Assembly: GCA_947481575.1 (NCBI GenBank)
Contig: CANKGV010000008.1
Span: 35,643 to 99,642, forward strand
Origin: Alphaproteobacteria bacterium
GTDB taxonomy: Bacteria > Pseudomonadota > Alphaproteobacteria > UBA2966 > CAIVPW01
DNA: 64,000 bases
Direction of reading: 5' to 3'
Position 1 is the stretch's first letter; every line of letters begins with the position of its first letter. Below the pieces are notes generated by a model that saw nothing but the letters and a program-made list of their open reading frames with translations, was not told where the DNA came from and did no database searches. Positions 45,774-54,722 of this stretch are shown one piece after another. A program made the position numbers and the translations under genes.

Positions 45774-47417
45774 ATGGCAGGCGGCAACCCGATGCATGAC
45801 GCGGTGATCATCGGCGGCGGCCACAACGGCCTGGTGACGGCCGCGTATCTGGCCCGCGCCGGACTCAAGGTGGTTGTGCTGGAACGCCGCCCCGTCCTGG
45901 GTGGCGCGGCGGTAACCGAAGAGTTCCACCCGGGCTTCCGCAATTCAGTCGCGGCCTACACCGTGTCGCTACTGAACCCCAAAGTGATCCGCGATTTGGA
46001 GCTCGTCCGCCACGGCCTGCGGGTGGTTGAGCGCAAGGTTTCAAACTTCCTGCCGCTCGACGACGGCCGCTACCTCAAGGTCGGCGGCGGCCAAACGAAG
46101 GCCCAAGTGGCGAAGTTCTCCGTGCGCGACGCCGAGCGCCTGGATGCCTACGGGGCTGAACTCGAAGCAGTCGCCAGCGTCTTGCGCGATGAAGTCCTGC
46201 GCACCCCACCGAATGTCGCGGCCAGCAGCGTGATCGTGGCCGTGCGCGAACTCTGGGCCGCCGGACGTCTCGGCAATCGTTTGCGCAAACTCGGCCTGGA
46301 AGGCCAGCGGTCGATGCTGGACTTGTTCTCGCGTTCCGCCGGCGACTACCTAGACGGCTGGTTTGAGAGCGCGCCGATCAAAGCGGCGTACGGCTTTGAC
46401 GGCATCGTCGGCAACTACGCCAGCCCCTACACGCCGGGTTCGGCCTACGTGCTGCTGCACCACTGCTTCGGCGAGGTAAACGGCAAGCGCGGGCTGTGGG
46501 GCCACGCCATCGGCGGCATGGGCGCGATCACCCAGGCAATGGCTAAGGCCGCCGCCGCCGCCGGAGCGGAGCTGCACACGAACTCTAGCGTCCGCGAAGT
46601 GATCGTGGAGCGCGGCCGCGCGGTGGGCGTGGTCACCGAGGCAGGTACCGTGTTCCGCGGCGCGGCTGTGATCTCCAACCTGAACCCGAAGCTGCTGTAC
46701 CTGAAGCTGATCGACGCCGCCGTGCTGCCGCCCGCGTTCCGCGCACGAATGACCAACTGGCGCTGCGGCTCCGGCACGTTCCGCATGAACGTCGCCCTCA
46801 GCGAATTGCCGGACTTCACGGCTTTGCCCGGCACCGCGCGCGCCGAGCACCACACCGCCGGTATCATCCTGGCGCCGAGCCTCGCCTACATGGAACGGGC
46901 GTACTTCGACGCACGCACCTTTGGTTGGTCCAAGGCGCCGATCGTCGAAGTTCTGATCCCGTCGACGGTGGACGACAGCCTGGCGCCACCGGGTCGGCAC
47001 GTCGCCAGCCTGTTCTGCCAGCATGTGGCGCCGGAGTTGCCCAACGGCGCGTCGTGGGACGACCACAAGGACGCCGTGGCGGACCTGATGATCGACACCG
47101 TCACCCGGTTCGCGCCCAACTTCCGCGCTAGCGTTCTCGGCCGCCAAGTCCTGAGCCCGCTCGACCTGGAACGAACTTTCGGCCTCATCGGGGGCGACAT
47201 CTTCCACGGCGCCCTCGACCTCGGCCAGTTGTTCTCGGCGCGGCCAATGCTGGGGCACGGCGATTACCGTGGACCCCTGCCCGGCCTGTACATGTGCGGA
47301 TCGGGCACTCACCCGGGCGGGGGGGTGACCGGCGCACCCGGCCACAACGCGGCGCGCGAGGTGCTGCGCGATTTTCGTTCAGGCCGGCTGCGCGGCAGGG
47401 TAATAACCCCGCCATGA
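45774..47417 (+). CDS. Phytoene desaturase-like FAD-dependent oxidoreductase
   Basis: DAVIIGGGHNGLVTAAYLARAGLKVVVLERRPVLGGAAVTEEFHPGFRNS; C-terminal GLYMCGSGTHPGGGVTGAPGHNAAREVL. Confidence 0.9.
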   Translation: MAGGNPMHDAVIIGGGHNGLVTAAYLARAGLKVVVLERRPVLGGAAVTEEFHPGFRNSVAAYTVSLLNPKVIRDLELVRHGLRVVERKVSNFLPLDDGRYLKVGGGQTKAQVAKFSVRDAERLDAYGAELEAVASVLRDEVLRTPPNVAASSVIVAVRELWAAGRLGNRLRKLGLEGQRSMLDLFSRSAGDYLDGWFESAPIKAAYGFDGIVGNYASPYTPGSAYVLLHHCFGEVNGKRGLWGHAIGGMGAITQAMAKAAAAAGAELHTNSSVREVIVERGRAVGVVTEAGTVFRGAAVISNLNPKLLYLKLIDAAVLPPAFRARMTNWRCGSGTFRMNVALSELPDFTALPGTARAEHHTAGIILAPSLAYMERAYFDARTFGWSKAPIVEVLIPSTVDDSLAPPGRHVASLFCQHVAPELPNGASWDDHKDAVADLMIDTVTRFAPNFRASVLGRQVLSPLDLERTFGLIGGDIFHGALDLGQLFSARPMLGHGDYRGPLPGLYMCGSGTHPGGGVTGAPGHNAAREVLRDFRSGRLRGRVITPP

Positions 47418-47890
47418 GCAAACACCCTATCCACCTCACCGCCGAGCCGCTGACAGCGGCCGGTTTCGCCCCGTTCGGCGACGTGATCGAAGCCCCGGCC
47501 GTTCCGGGCATCGCCCAGGACATTGCCAGCATCGTGCCCGGCGCCGGCGGCAAGCCCAAGGTGAGTGTGTTATTCACCAAGGCCGGCAACGCTTTGCCCC
47601 TGCGCATCCTCAAGATGGAGCGCCACCCGCTCGGCACCCAGGCGTTCGTGCCGATGGCCGGCGGCCGCTTCTTCGTGGTGGTACACGAGCCCGGCCCCGG
47701 CGTGGACCCCTCCCGCATTCGCGCATTCGTGACCAACGGCCGCCAGGGCACCAACTACCGCCCCGGCACCTGGCACCACTCCTTCATCGCCGCTGCTCAG
47801 GGCGACCTGTTCATGATCCTGGAGCGCGGCGGCGTTGAACCGAACTGCGACTTCGCGGACATTGACTCCGAGGTGACCGTCGTCGGTTAG
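47414..47890 (+). CDS. Ureidoglycolate lyase (AllA)-like
   Basis: HLTAEPLTAAGFAPFGDVIEA, MERHPLGTQAFVPM, YRPGTWHHSF, DFADIDSEVTVV. Confidence 0.8.
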   Translation: MSKHPIHLTAEPLTAAGFAPFGDVIEAPAVPGIAQDIASIVPGAGGKPKVSVLFTKAGNALPLRILKMERHPLGTQAFVPMAGGRFFVVVHEPGPGVDPSRIRAFVTNGRQGTNYRPGTWHHSFIAAAQGDLFMILERGGVEPNCDFADIDSEVTVVG

Positions 47891-47944
47891 GTTGTGGCTG
47901 AGCCCGGAAGGTGCTTGAGTCCAACGATGTACAATGGTTCCAGC

Positions 47945-48691
47945 ATGTTCCTGCGCGTGGCCGCCGCGGTCGCGCTGTGCGTGGCCATCGCCCAACCCGC
48001 CGTGGCTCAACAGTTGCGGCGCTCGTCGATCTGGGACTTGAAGATCAACCAACCGGTCAGCGCCCAGCCCGCGTGGGTGGAATACAAGGGCTATGGCTGC
48101 GGCAGCAACGGCGGCCCGATCTTGAAGCGGATCCATGGCTTCGAGTCGTTTGCCGAGTGCCCCAAGGACGCTGACGGGCTGCACGAGGTCTATTTCGAGT
48201 ACGACGACGAGTTGGAGTACATCGCACGGGCAGTCGACAACCCGACTGCGGTCGACCGGTTCGTCGGCACGGGCGACTCCGGCCATCCAATCATGACCTC
48301 GGCACGCTTCAACGACGCTGGAATACTGAAGGCGCTACGCGTCATTACCGACCCGCGCGCCGACTACGTAATCCAAGGCGATGGACGCCTGGACGTGCGT
48401 GGCCGCGAATCGGCCTACCAGTATGCAGCTCTGTTGGCCGCGCGCTGGAATATCACGCCCGCCACCGACTGCGCCCCGCTCCCCCCCGCCGAAGGGGAGA
48501 CTGCCATCGGCGACACCTTCGTGAAGCAGCGCTGCCAGCACGTCGACGCCGCGAAGAAGGTGCGCCTCGTTTTGGAATCGAACTACTACCGGAAACCCGG
48601 CCAGACCTACCGCGACCCAAACCTGCCGACCAAACTGACCGAGGGCCAATTCGAGAGTTCGGCGCGCCTGGACATCATCGCTGTCGATTAG
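47945..48691 (+). CDS. Secreted protein of unknown function; paralog of 25215-25952
   Basis: Signal peptide MFLRVAAAVALCVAIAQPAVAQ; FESFAECPKDADGLHEVYFEYDDELEYIARA and C-terminal FESSARLDIIA match the paralog. Confidence 0.75.
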   Translation: MFLRVAAAVALCVAIAQPAVAQQLRRSSIWDLKINQPVSAQPAWVEYKGYGCGSNGGPILKRIHGFESFAECPKDADGLHEVYFEYDDELEYIARAVDNPTAVDRFVGTGDSGHPIMTSARFNDAGILKALRVITDPRADYVIQGDGRLDVRGRESAYQYAALLAARWNITPATDCAPLPPAEGETAIGDTFVKQRCQHVDAAKKVRLVLESNYYRKPGQTYRDPNLPTKLTEGQFESSARLDIIAVD

Positions 48692-48763
48692 CTAACGCGC
48701 CACACAGTCGGCGCCACAACTTCTGACGAACGAACCTCGCGCCGTTCGCGTGATGCACCGACA

Positions 48764-48794
48764 AGGGCCACTCGCTCAACGGCACAGTGGCCCT
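48764..48794. repeat. Perfect 9-bp inverted repeat (possible RNA hairpin) in intergenic DNA
   Basis: AGGGCCACT - 13 nt - AGTGGCCCT; no T-tract follows. Confidence 0.55.
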
Positions 48795-49031
48795 CTCGTA
48801 CACGGGAGCACTGCGCGCGGTGCCCGAGGGACGCCGGAAGCAACATCGCATCACCACCGATAGTGTCGCTCGACCTGCATAGCGAGCATCCATGGGCTCC
48901 AGCGCACATCGTCACACCCAGTACGCTTTCCCGCTCGACCGGAACCGTTGCGAGGCCTACCCTCGCAAGACTTTCTACTTTTGGTTGCGAACGGAACCGT
49001 ACATAGCGTCGTCCGATTGCGGAGGGACCCG

Positions 49032-49196
49032 ATGCCGAATTCTCATGAACTACGCGCGGCGAGCGCCCGGCTGGTCGATGCCAGCAAGGCCGAGAGCAAC
49101 ACCGACGTCAAGAAGCGGCTGGCGCAGGACGCCCTAGACCTGGCGCAACTGGCGGAACAACTCGACCGGGCCGACTCGTTCTCGCGGCGTAGTTAA
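49032..49196 (+). CDS. 54-aa protein of a two-member local family (member A)
   Basis: MPNSHELRAASARLVDASKAESNTDVKKRLAQDALDLAQLAEQLDRADSFSRRS; shares core with 50377-50535. Confidence 0.7.
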   Translation: MPNSHELRAASARLVDASKAESNTDVKKRLAQDALDLAQLAEQLDRADSFSRRS

Positions 49197-49285
49197 GTAC
49201 TCGGCGCCGGAGCGTTGCCGGGGCTTTGATTCGTCGCGCCCGCAAGGTTCGCATGCCAGTGGCGGTCGGGCGGCGCGGCAGTGCT

Positions 49286-49326
49286 TTGTTTCCTGCTCCC
49301 ATCCCCACGTACAATCAAAGATTGTA
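49286..49326 (+). promoter_or_regulatory. Candidate sigma70-type promoter overlapping a 7-bp inverted repeat
   Basis: TTGTTT - 18 nt - TACAAT; palindrome TACAATC-AAA-GATTGTA at 49310-49326. Confidence 0.4.
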
Positions 49327-49526
49327 GGCGTTGGTTCCATTTGGAACTGCCGTCTGGGAAACGTCACGGCCAAGGTGTCCGGTACGGGACATACGAAGGT
49401 GGCCCGTGCATGCAAAGTTCCGCTCCGCGCGAAGCATAGTCGTCGCAGTACCGGCTGACCCGCTCCCGGGCTTTTGCTGTTGCCCCGACCGCGACCTGCT
49501 GTCAGGGCCACCCTGGAGTACTTGGC

Positions 49527-50252
49527 TTGGCACGATCCCTCAACGACGGTACCGGCAATGCCGTGTTGGATTCCGTGCCCACCCATGAGCGCCGGCGCGT
49601 TGAGCGGCTATTGCGGCCCGTGACCCTGGAATTCGGCGCCACATTGCAGGTGGCGGGCGGCACCACGCAGTCCGTGTGGTTTCCGACCTCCGGCATGATC
49701 TCGATCGTAACCACAATGAGCGACGGCGCGATTGTGGAGACCGGCGTCGTGGGCAAGGAAAGCTTTGCCGGTGTCGAGGCGTTCCTCGGGGCAGAATCCG
49801 CCTTCCTGTCCAGCATCGTGCAGCAGCCCGGATCCGCACTGGTCATGAACGCGACCGCATTTCGCGCGGAATCGGAGCGGGCGCCGGCACTGCGCCAAGC
49901 GGCACTGCGCGGCACCATGCTGTTCCTGCGCCAAGTAACCCAGACGGCCGCCTGCAACGCGCGCCACCCCGTGGATCAGCGCTGCGCACGGTGGCTGCTG
50001 ATGACGCGCGATCGCGCGGGATCGGACAGCTTTCCAATGACCCAGGAGTTTCTAGCGATGATGCTGGGCGCACGCCGCGCAGGTGTTTCGGCGGCGGCCG
50101 CCGCGCTTCGGAAGGCGGGGGTGATCCGGTACCGGCGTGGCCGCGTGGATATCCTGAATGCAGCCGCGCTAGAGCACGCATCTTGCGAATGCTACGCCGC
50201 GATCTTGCGACCGGTGCCGCAACCCAAGCGCTCGGCACGCGCCAAGAAGTAG
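49527..50252 (+). CDS. Crp/Fnr-family transcriptional regulator
   Basis: LLRPVTLEFGATLQVAGGTTQSVWFPTSGMISIVTTMSDGAIVETGVVGKESFAGV; HTH RCARWLLMTRDRAGSDSFPMTQEFLAMMLGARRAGVSAAAAALRKAGVIRYRRGRVDILN. Confidence 0.9.
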   Translation: MARSLNDGTGNAVLDSVPTHERRRVERLLRPVTLEFGATLQVAGGTTQSVWFPTSGMISIVTTMSDGAIVETGVVGKESFAGVEAFLGAESAFLSSIVQQPGSALVMNATAFRAESERAPALRQAALRGTMLFLRQVTQTAACNARHPVDQRCARWLLMTRDRAGSDSFPMTQEFLAMMLGARRAGVSAAAAALRKAGVIRYRRGRVDILNAAALEHASCECYAAILRPVPQPKRSARAKK

Positions 50253-50376
50253 CGCTCCCGGTGCTCCGCCGCGATCTGCTCGGCAGCTGTACAATCCCGC
50301 ACCTCCATACATTCGGCCCGCGCGCTAGTGTGTTGGATAGCCCGGCCGAATTGGTCGTTGGCGTGGGGGAGTACCT

Positions 50377-50535
50377 ATGGCCGAATCGCGGGAACTGCGC
50401 ACGGAAAGCACGCGGTTAGTCGCAGAAAGCTTAGCCGCCACCGGAACCGCGGAAAAGAAGCGCTTGGCGCAGGGAGCGTTGGACCTGGCCCAGCTTGCCG
50501 AGCGGCAGGACCGGCAGGCAACCAAGCCTCGTTAG
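50377..50535 (+). CDS. 52-aa protein of the same local family (member B); not in the supplied ORF track
   Basis: Manual translation MAESRELRTESTRLVAESLAATGTAEKKRLAQGALDLAQLAERQDRQATKPR*. Confidence 0.7.
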   Translation: MAESRELRTESTRLVAESLAATGTAEKKRLAQGALDLAQLAERQDRQATKPR

Positions 50536-50541
50536 ACGCGG

Positions 50542-52428
50542 CTACTCTGCCGCTTCAGTTTCGGACTGCCGGTGTTGCAGTTCCCAGGCACGGGCAAACA
50601 GTCCGCTGCCGGCAAGCAACTCCGCGGGCGAGCCTTCTTCCACAATCTCGCCACCTTCCAGCACCACCACGCGGTCCATTGCCCGCAATGTCGATAAGCG
50701 GTGCGCGATGGCGATTGCGGTGCGGCCCTTCATCAGCTTGAACAGCGCCTTTTGCAGCGAGATTTCGGTTTCGCTGTCCAGCGACGAGGTTGCTTCATCC
50801 AGGACCAGGATCGGTGCGTTCTTTAGGAAAGCACGCGCCACCGCTACTCGCTGGCGCTCACCGCCCGAGAGTTTCACGCCCTTTTCACCCACCACCGCTT
50901 CATACCCGCCCGGCCGTGCGAGGATGAAGTCGTGGCAGCCCGCCGCCTCAGCCGCCGCGAAGATCGCACCGTCGTCGGCGTCGGGGCGGCCGTAGCGCAG
51001 GTTCTCGCGGATCGAGCGGTGGAACATCTCGGTGGTTTGCGGCACCTCGCCGATGTTGAGCGCGAGGCTCGCCAGTGAGACGCTGCCGATGTCCTGGCCG
51101 TCGATCAGGATGCGCCCCGCCGATGGCAAGTGCCGGCGCGTGATGAGGCGCACCAGCGTGCTCTTGCCGGCGCCGGAGCGGCCCACCAGACCCACCCGCT
51201 CGCCCGGCTTTACGGTGAGGTTCAGGCCGGCAAACACCGCCCGGCCGTCGGGGTAGGAGAACCGAACGTTCTCGAACCGGATGCCGCCGTCCGCTACCCG
51301 CAGCGGCTTGGCCGCTGGCACGTCGGGGGTCTCGTGGCGGCGCGCAAGCGCATCCAGCGATTCCTTGAGGTCGCCAACCTGCTCAAAAGCATTGAGCACT
51401 TCGTCGCCAAGTTGCGTGATGGCCAGACCGAGTTGCACGCCGATCGCCAGGATCAGGGCCAAGTTGCCGGCGGTGGTGGTGCCCGCCATGGCGCCGGCGA
51501 GTTCGATCCACACAATCACCGAAAGGAACCCGAGCGACAAAGTCACCTGGCTGACGCGCATGATGGTCAGCGAAATGCGCACATCGCGCGCGCATTGGTA
51601 TTCCTCTTCGGATACCGGGCTCAGGCCCGCTTCCTCGCGCTCCCACGCGGCGAACGAACGAACGACGTCGGCTGCGGCGATGGTGTCGGCGATGCGGCCG
51701 GTAACGCGGCTGCGCGCGCGCGCCATGCGCACCACACGGCGCACCACGACCCGCGCCATCGGCACCGTGACGATCACGAACACCACCGAGAAGGCGAGAA
51801 ACGCAAGGGCGTAGCGCGGTTCCACCACCGCCAGTAACGCACCGGCCATCAGCATGTTCGTTAGGATGCGCGCAAGCGGCGACACCGCCACTTCGAACAG
51901 TCCCGGCGCTGCCTGGCCGGCGCGCCGGATGCGTTGGTTGATCGCGCCCGCGAAGTTGTCGTTGAAGAACCGGGTCGACTGCCGCAGCGTGTGGCCGAAC
52001 AACGCGTGATCGACGATCGCCCGCATGCGCGGCATGGTGAAGGCGTTCACCAGCGTATAGAGCCGGTTGATCATCGGGCCGATCAGCCAAGCCACGATTA
52101 GCACGCCGAACCAGAGCGGCACCGCCGCCGCATCGTGGTTGGTGACCACGTTGACCAAGCCGCGCACAGCATACGGTGTGGCCGCTTGCATGGCGGCGCC
52201 GACCACGGTTATGGCGAGCATCAACAGCGCGCGGCCCGGCAGCTGGCGCGACATCCACCAAGTGAACGCCAGCGGCGATGCCGGGAACGGCGGCGCACCA
52301 TTGCTGGGCACGCCCGTTGGACGGGTCGGATCGAGCACGGGTCTCGGCCAAAACGCTTGAGAAGATTGGGAAAATAGCACTTCGCGGGTGCGCGGCAAGG
52401 GTCGCCCCGACAAATGCCGGATGCTCAA
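50542..52428 (-). CDS. ABC exporter (TM-ATPase fusion); start uncertain
   Basis: VGLVGRSGAGKSTLVRLI, LSGGERQRVAVARAFLKNAPILVLDEATSSLDSE. Confidence 0.92.
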   Translation of the reverse strand: MSIRHLSGRPLPRTREVLFSQSSQAFWPRPVLDPTRPTGVPSNGAPPFPASPLAFTWWMSRQLPGRALLMLAITVVGAAMQAATPYAVRGLVNVVTNHDAAAVPLWFGVLIVAWLIGPMINRLYTLVNAFTMPRMRAIVDHALFGHTLRQSTRFFNDNFAGAINQRIRRAGQAAPGLFEVAVSPLARILTNMLMAGALLAVVEPRYALAFLAFSVVFVIVTVPMARVVVRRVVRMARARSRVTGRIADTIAAADVVRSFAAWEREEAGLSPVSEEEYQCARDVRISLTIMRVSQVTLSLGFLSVIVWIELAGAMAGTTTAGNLALILAIGVQLGLAITQLGDEVLNAFEQVGDLKESLDALARRHETPDVPAAKPLRVADGGIRFENVRFSYPDGRAVFAGLNLTVKPGERVGLVGRSGAGKSTLVRLITRRHLPSAGRILIDGQDIGSVSLASLALNIGEVPQTTEMFHRSIRENLRYGRPDADDGAIFAAAEAAGCHDFILARPGGYEAVVGEKGVKLSGGERQRVAVARAFLKNAPILVLDEATSSLDSETEISLQKALFKLMKGRTAIAIAHRLSTLRAMDRVVVLEGGEIVEEGSPAELLAGSGLFARAWELQHRQSETEAAE

Positions 52429-52528
52429 TACACCGTGAGGGGCGCGCCGCGGGCGACTGCCAGCCCGGACTTACCCATACGCTCCATTGTAGATATCGGC
52501 CCCCAACTCAGATCGGAAGGAGCGCGTC

Positions 52529-52999
52529 ATGCGCAACGTTCTAGCCTCTGCCGTCGCCATCGTCGGGATGCTGTGTGCTTCTTTGGTCAGCTCGGCCGCT
52601 GGCGCCGCGGACATCCGCACCATTGCCATCATGCCAATGGCCTCGGCGCCGGGGAACACCGTACCCGGAGCAATCGTCGGCGGCCTACACAGCGCGGTCG
52701 CGGCAGTTTTGGCGCAGGACCCCGCGTTCAAGGTCGCCAGCGACAACGACACCGGCAAGTACTTCGACAAGGACTACACCGCCGCCGAGGCCGCCAAGGC
52801 GCTGGGCGTGCGGTTCATCTTCATGGGCACCATTGATGGAGACGAAGCCACTTCCCACGTGACGGGGGTACTGGTGGACACGACGGACGGAACCCAACTG
52901 TTCAAGGGCAACTTCTTCTCAGACCCGATGAACGTGGATCAATTCCAGATCGAGCTAGCGACCTCGATCAAGCTTGGCTTTCAGAAGGCCGGCCTATAG
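52529..52999 (+). CDS. Secreted protein of unknown function (TolB-N/FlgO-like beta-alpha fold suspected)
   Basis: Signal peptide ...SSAAGAA, then IRTIAIMPMASAPGN...AAEAAKALGVRFIFMGTIDGDEATSHVTGVLVDTTDGTQLF. Confidence 0.5.
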   Translation: MRNVLASAVAIVGMLCASLVSSAAGAADIRTIAIMPMASAPGNTVPGAIVGGLHSAVAAVLAQDPAFKVASDNDTGKYFDKDYTAAEAAKALGVRFIFMGTIDGDEATSHVTGVLVDTTDGTQLFKGNFFSDPMNVDQFQIELATSIKLGFQKAGL

Positions 53000-53006
53000 G
53001 ACGCGA

Positions 53007-53028
53007 GCGGGGCGCCGAAGCGCCCCGC
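53007..53028. terminator. Hairpin between convergent genes, possible bidirectional terminator
   Basis: Perfect 9-bp stem GCGGGGCGC-CGAA-GCGCCCCGC; no long T-tract. Confidence 0.5.
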
Positions 53029-53035
53029 AGTAGCG

Positions 53036-53410
53036 CTATTTGCGGTCCATCGTGATCACGTATGCACAAGCGTTGGCGCCCGTGCCGGTGAACAGCGCCG
53101 CCGACAACAGGCCGTAGCTAATGCGGCCTTCGACCTTCTGGTTGGCTTTGCCGACCGCGACCTGGCCGGAGATAAACCCGTCTGGTTTGACTGTGCCGGT
53201 GAACGCGCCTTCGCCGAACGGGGAGGCGCCGGTCAACACACCTTTGGCCACCTTTACTTCAAACCGGGCGATCGTTTTGCACGATGCTGCGCTCATGCCC
53301 GCGACCGGCGCGGCGGAGCCCAAATACGTCCCGTCATTGTTGGCTGCCGACGCACTTCCAGTCATTGCGACTACGGCGACGCCCACCAGCCCGATCAATC
53401 CCTTACGCAT
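53036..53410 (-). CDS. Small secreted protein of unknown function
   Basis: Signal peptide MRKGLIGLVGVAVVAMTGSASA, 124 aa. Confidence 0.55.
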   Translation of the reverse strand: MRKGLIGLVGVAVVAMTGSASAANNDGTYLGSAAPVAGMSAASCKTIARFEVKVAKGVLTGASPFGEGAFTGTVKPDGFISGQVAVGKANQKVEGRISYGLLSAALFTGTGANACAYVITMDRK

Positions 53411-53509
53411 TGCCGATACCTCCACTGTTATTGGACTCCCACTCTCAAACTACGCCTCACCGGCGCACAGGATGCAACCACTACGCGGGGCCGGTAGGGC
53501 GGGAATACG

Positions 53510-54685
53510 ATGACCGGGCGGGCATCGCCTTCGATCGCCACAGCGGACGGCACGGCGCGGTTTGCGGCCCGGGCGGTCGCCAGCGGGATTCCGGCCGCAT
53601 CGTACCGGGCGCTGGGGCGCACCGGGCTTGCGGTTTCCTCGCTGGGCTTCGGCTGTTATCGCATCGACGATCAAGCGCCCGCGCATTCCGCTGCGCTGAC
53701 TAAGGCGCTAGCCGAAGGCGTCAACCTCATCGATACGTCGACCAACTACACCGATGGTGCCAGCGAACGCTGCGTAGGGCAGGTGATGGCGCGCCACCCC
53801 CGCGACGAGATCTTAGTCGTGTCCAAGGTCGGCTACGTCCAAGGGCAGGCGCTGGCGCTGGCGCATTCCCGCGAACAAGCGGGCACGCCCTTCGCCGAGA
53901 TGGTGAAGTACGCGGACCACTGCTGGCACTGCATTCACCCTGAATTTATCGCCGACCAGTTGGGGCGCTCGCTGCAACGCCTGGCGCTGCCCAAGATCGA
54001 TGTCTACCTGCTGCACAACCCGGAATACTTCTTCACCGACGCGGTGAAGCGCGGCGATGCCAGGCCCATTGGCAATCTGCGCGAAGAATTCGACTCACGC
54101 ATCCGGCGCGCCTTCACCCACTTGGAGCGCGAAGTCGCCGATGGCCGCATCGCCTGGTACGGGGTGTCGTCGAACTCGTTCGGCGACCCACTGACTGACC
54201 CGGAAGCAACGCAACTAGGCCGAATGTGGGCGATCGCGCGTGAGATCACGCCGGCCCACCACTTCGCCGTGGTGCAATTGCCTGCCAACCTGTTCGAGCG
54301 CGGGCCGATGCTGGAGCGCAACAACTCCGGCGCCACCCAAACCGCCATCGAGTTCGCGCGCGCCCAAGGATTCGGTGTCCTGGTGAACCGGCCGCTCAAC
54401 GCCCACTACCGTGATCGCTTGGTGCGTTTGGCGGACGCACCGAGCGGCCCGATCGCAGAGACCCTCTCGGCCATTGCAGCCCGCATCGACAAGTTCCTGC
54501 CGGAGACGGTGCGTTCCGAGACATTGTCGCGAAAGGCGCTGGCCGTGCTGGCAAACACTGCCGGCGTGACGTGCGTGCTGAACGGAATGCGGACGACAGC
54601 GTACGTCGATGATTCCCTCGGCGTGCTGCGCATAGCGCCGTTCCTGGTCGACGAACGCCTGTACCGCGCGATGGGGCCCGCGTAA
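53510..54685 (+). CDS. Aldo/keto reductase family protein
   Basis: YRALGRTGLAVSSLGFGCYRID, GVNLIDTSTNYTDGASERCVGQVM, LPKIDVYLLHNPEYF, IAWYGVSSNSF. Confidence 0.88.
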   Translation: MTGRASPSIATADGTARFAARAVASGIPAASYRALGRTGLAVSSLGFGCYRIDDQAPAHSAALTKALAEGVNLIDTSTNYTDGASERCVGQVMARHPRDEILVVSKVGYVQGQALALAHSREQAGTPFAEMVKYADHCWHCIHPEFIADQLGRSLQRLALPKIDVYLLHNPEYFFTDAVKRGDARPIGNLREEFDSRIRRAFTHLEREVADGRIAWYGVSSNSFGDPLTDPEATQLGRMWAIAREITPAHHFAVVQLPANLFERGPMLERNNSGATQTAIEFARAQGFGVLVNRPLNAHYRDRLVRLADAPSGPIAETLSAIAARIDKFLPETVRSETLSRKALAVLANTAGVTCVLNGMRTTAYVDDSLGVLRIAPFLVDERLYRAMGPA

Positions 54686-54722
54686 GGGTAGCGTTGACTG
54701 CGGCGAGGCCTACATGCGGTGG

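Noticed and set aside
44801-45799. 332-aa plus-strand ORF overlapping the LpxL-like gene
   Set aside because: Arg/Gly/Pro-rich out-of-frame translation; the overlapping frame has clear acyltransferase motifs.
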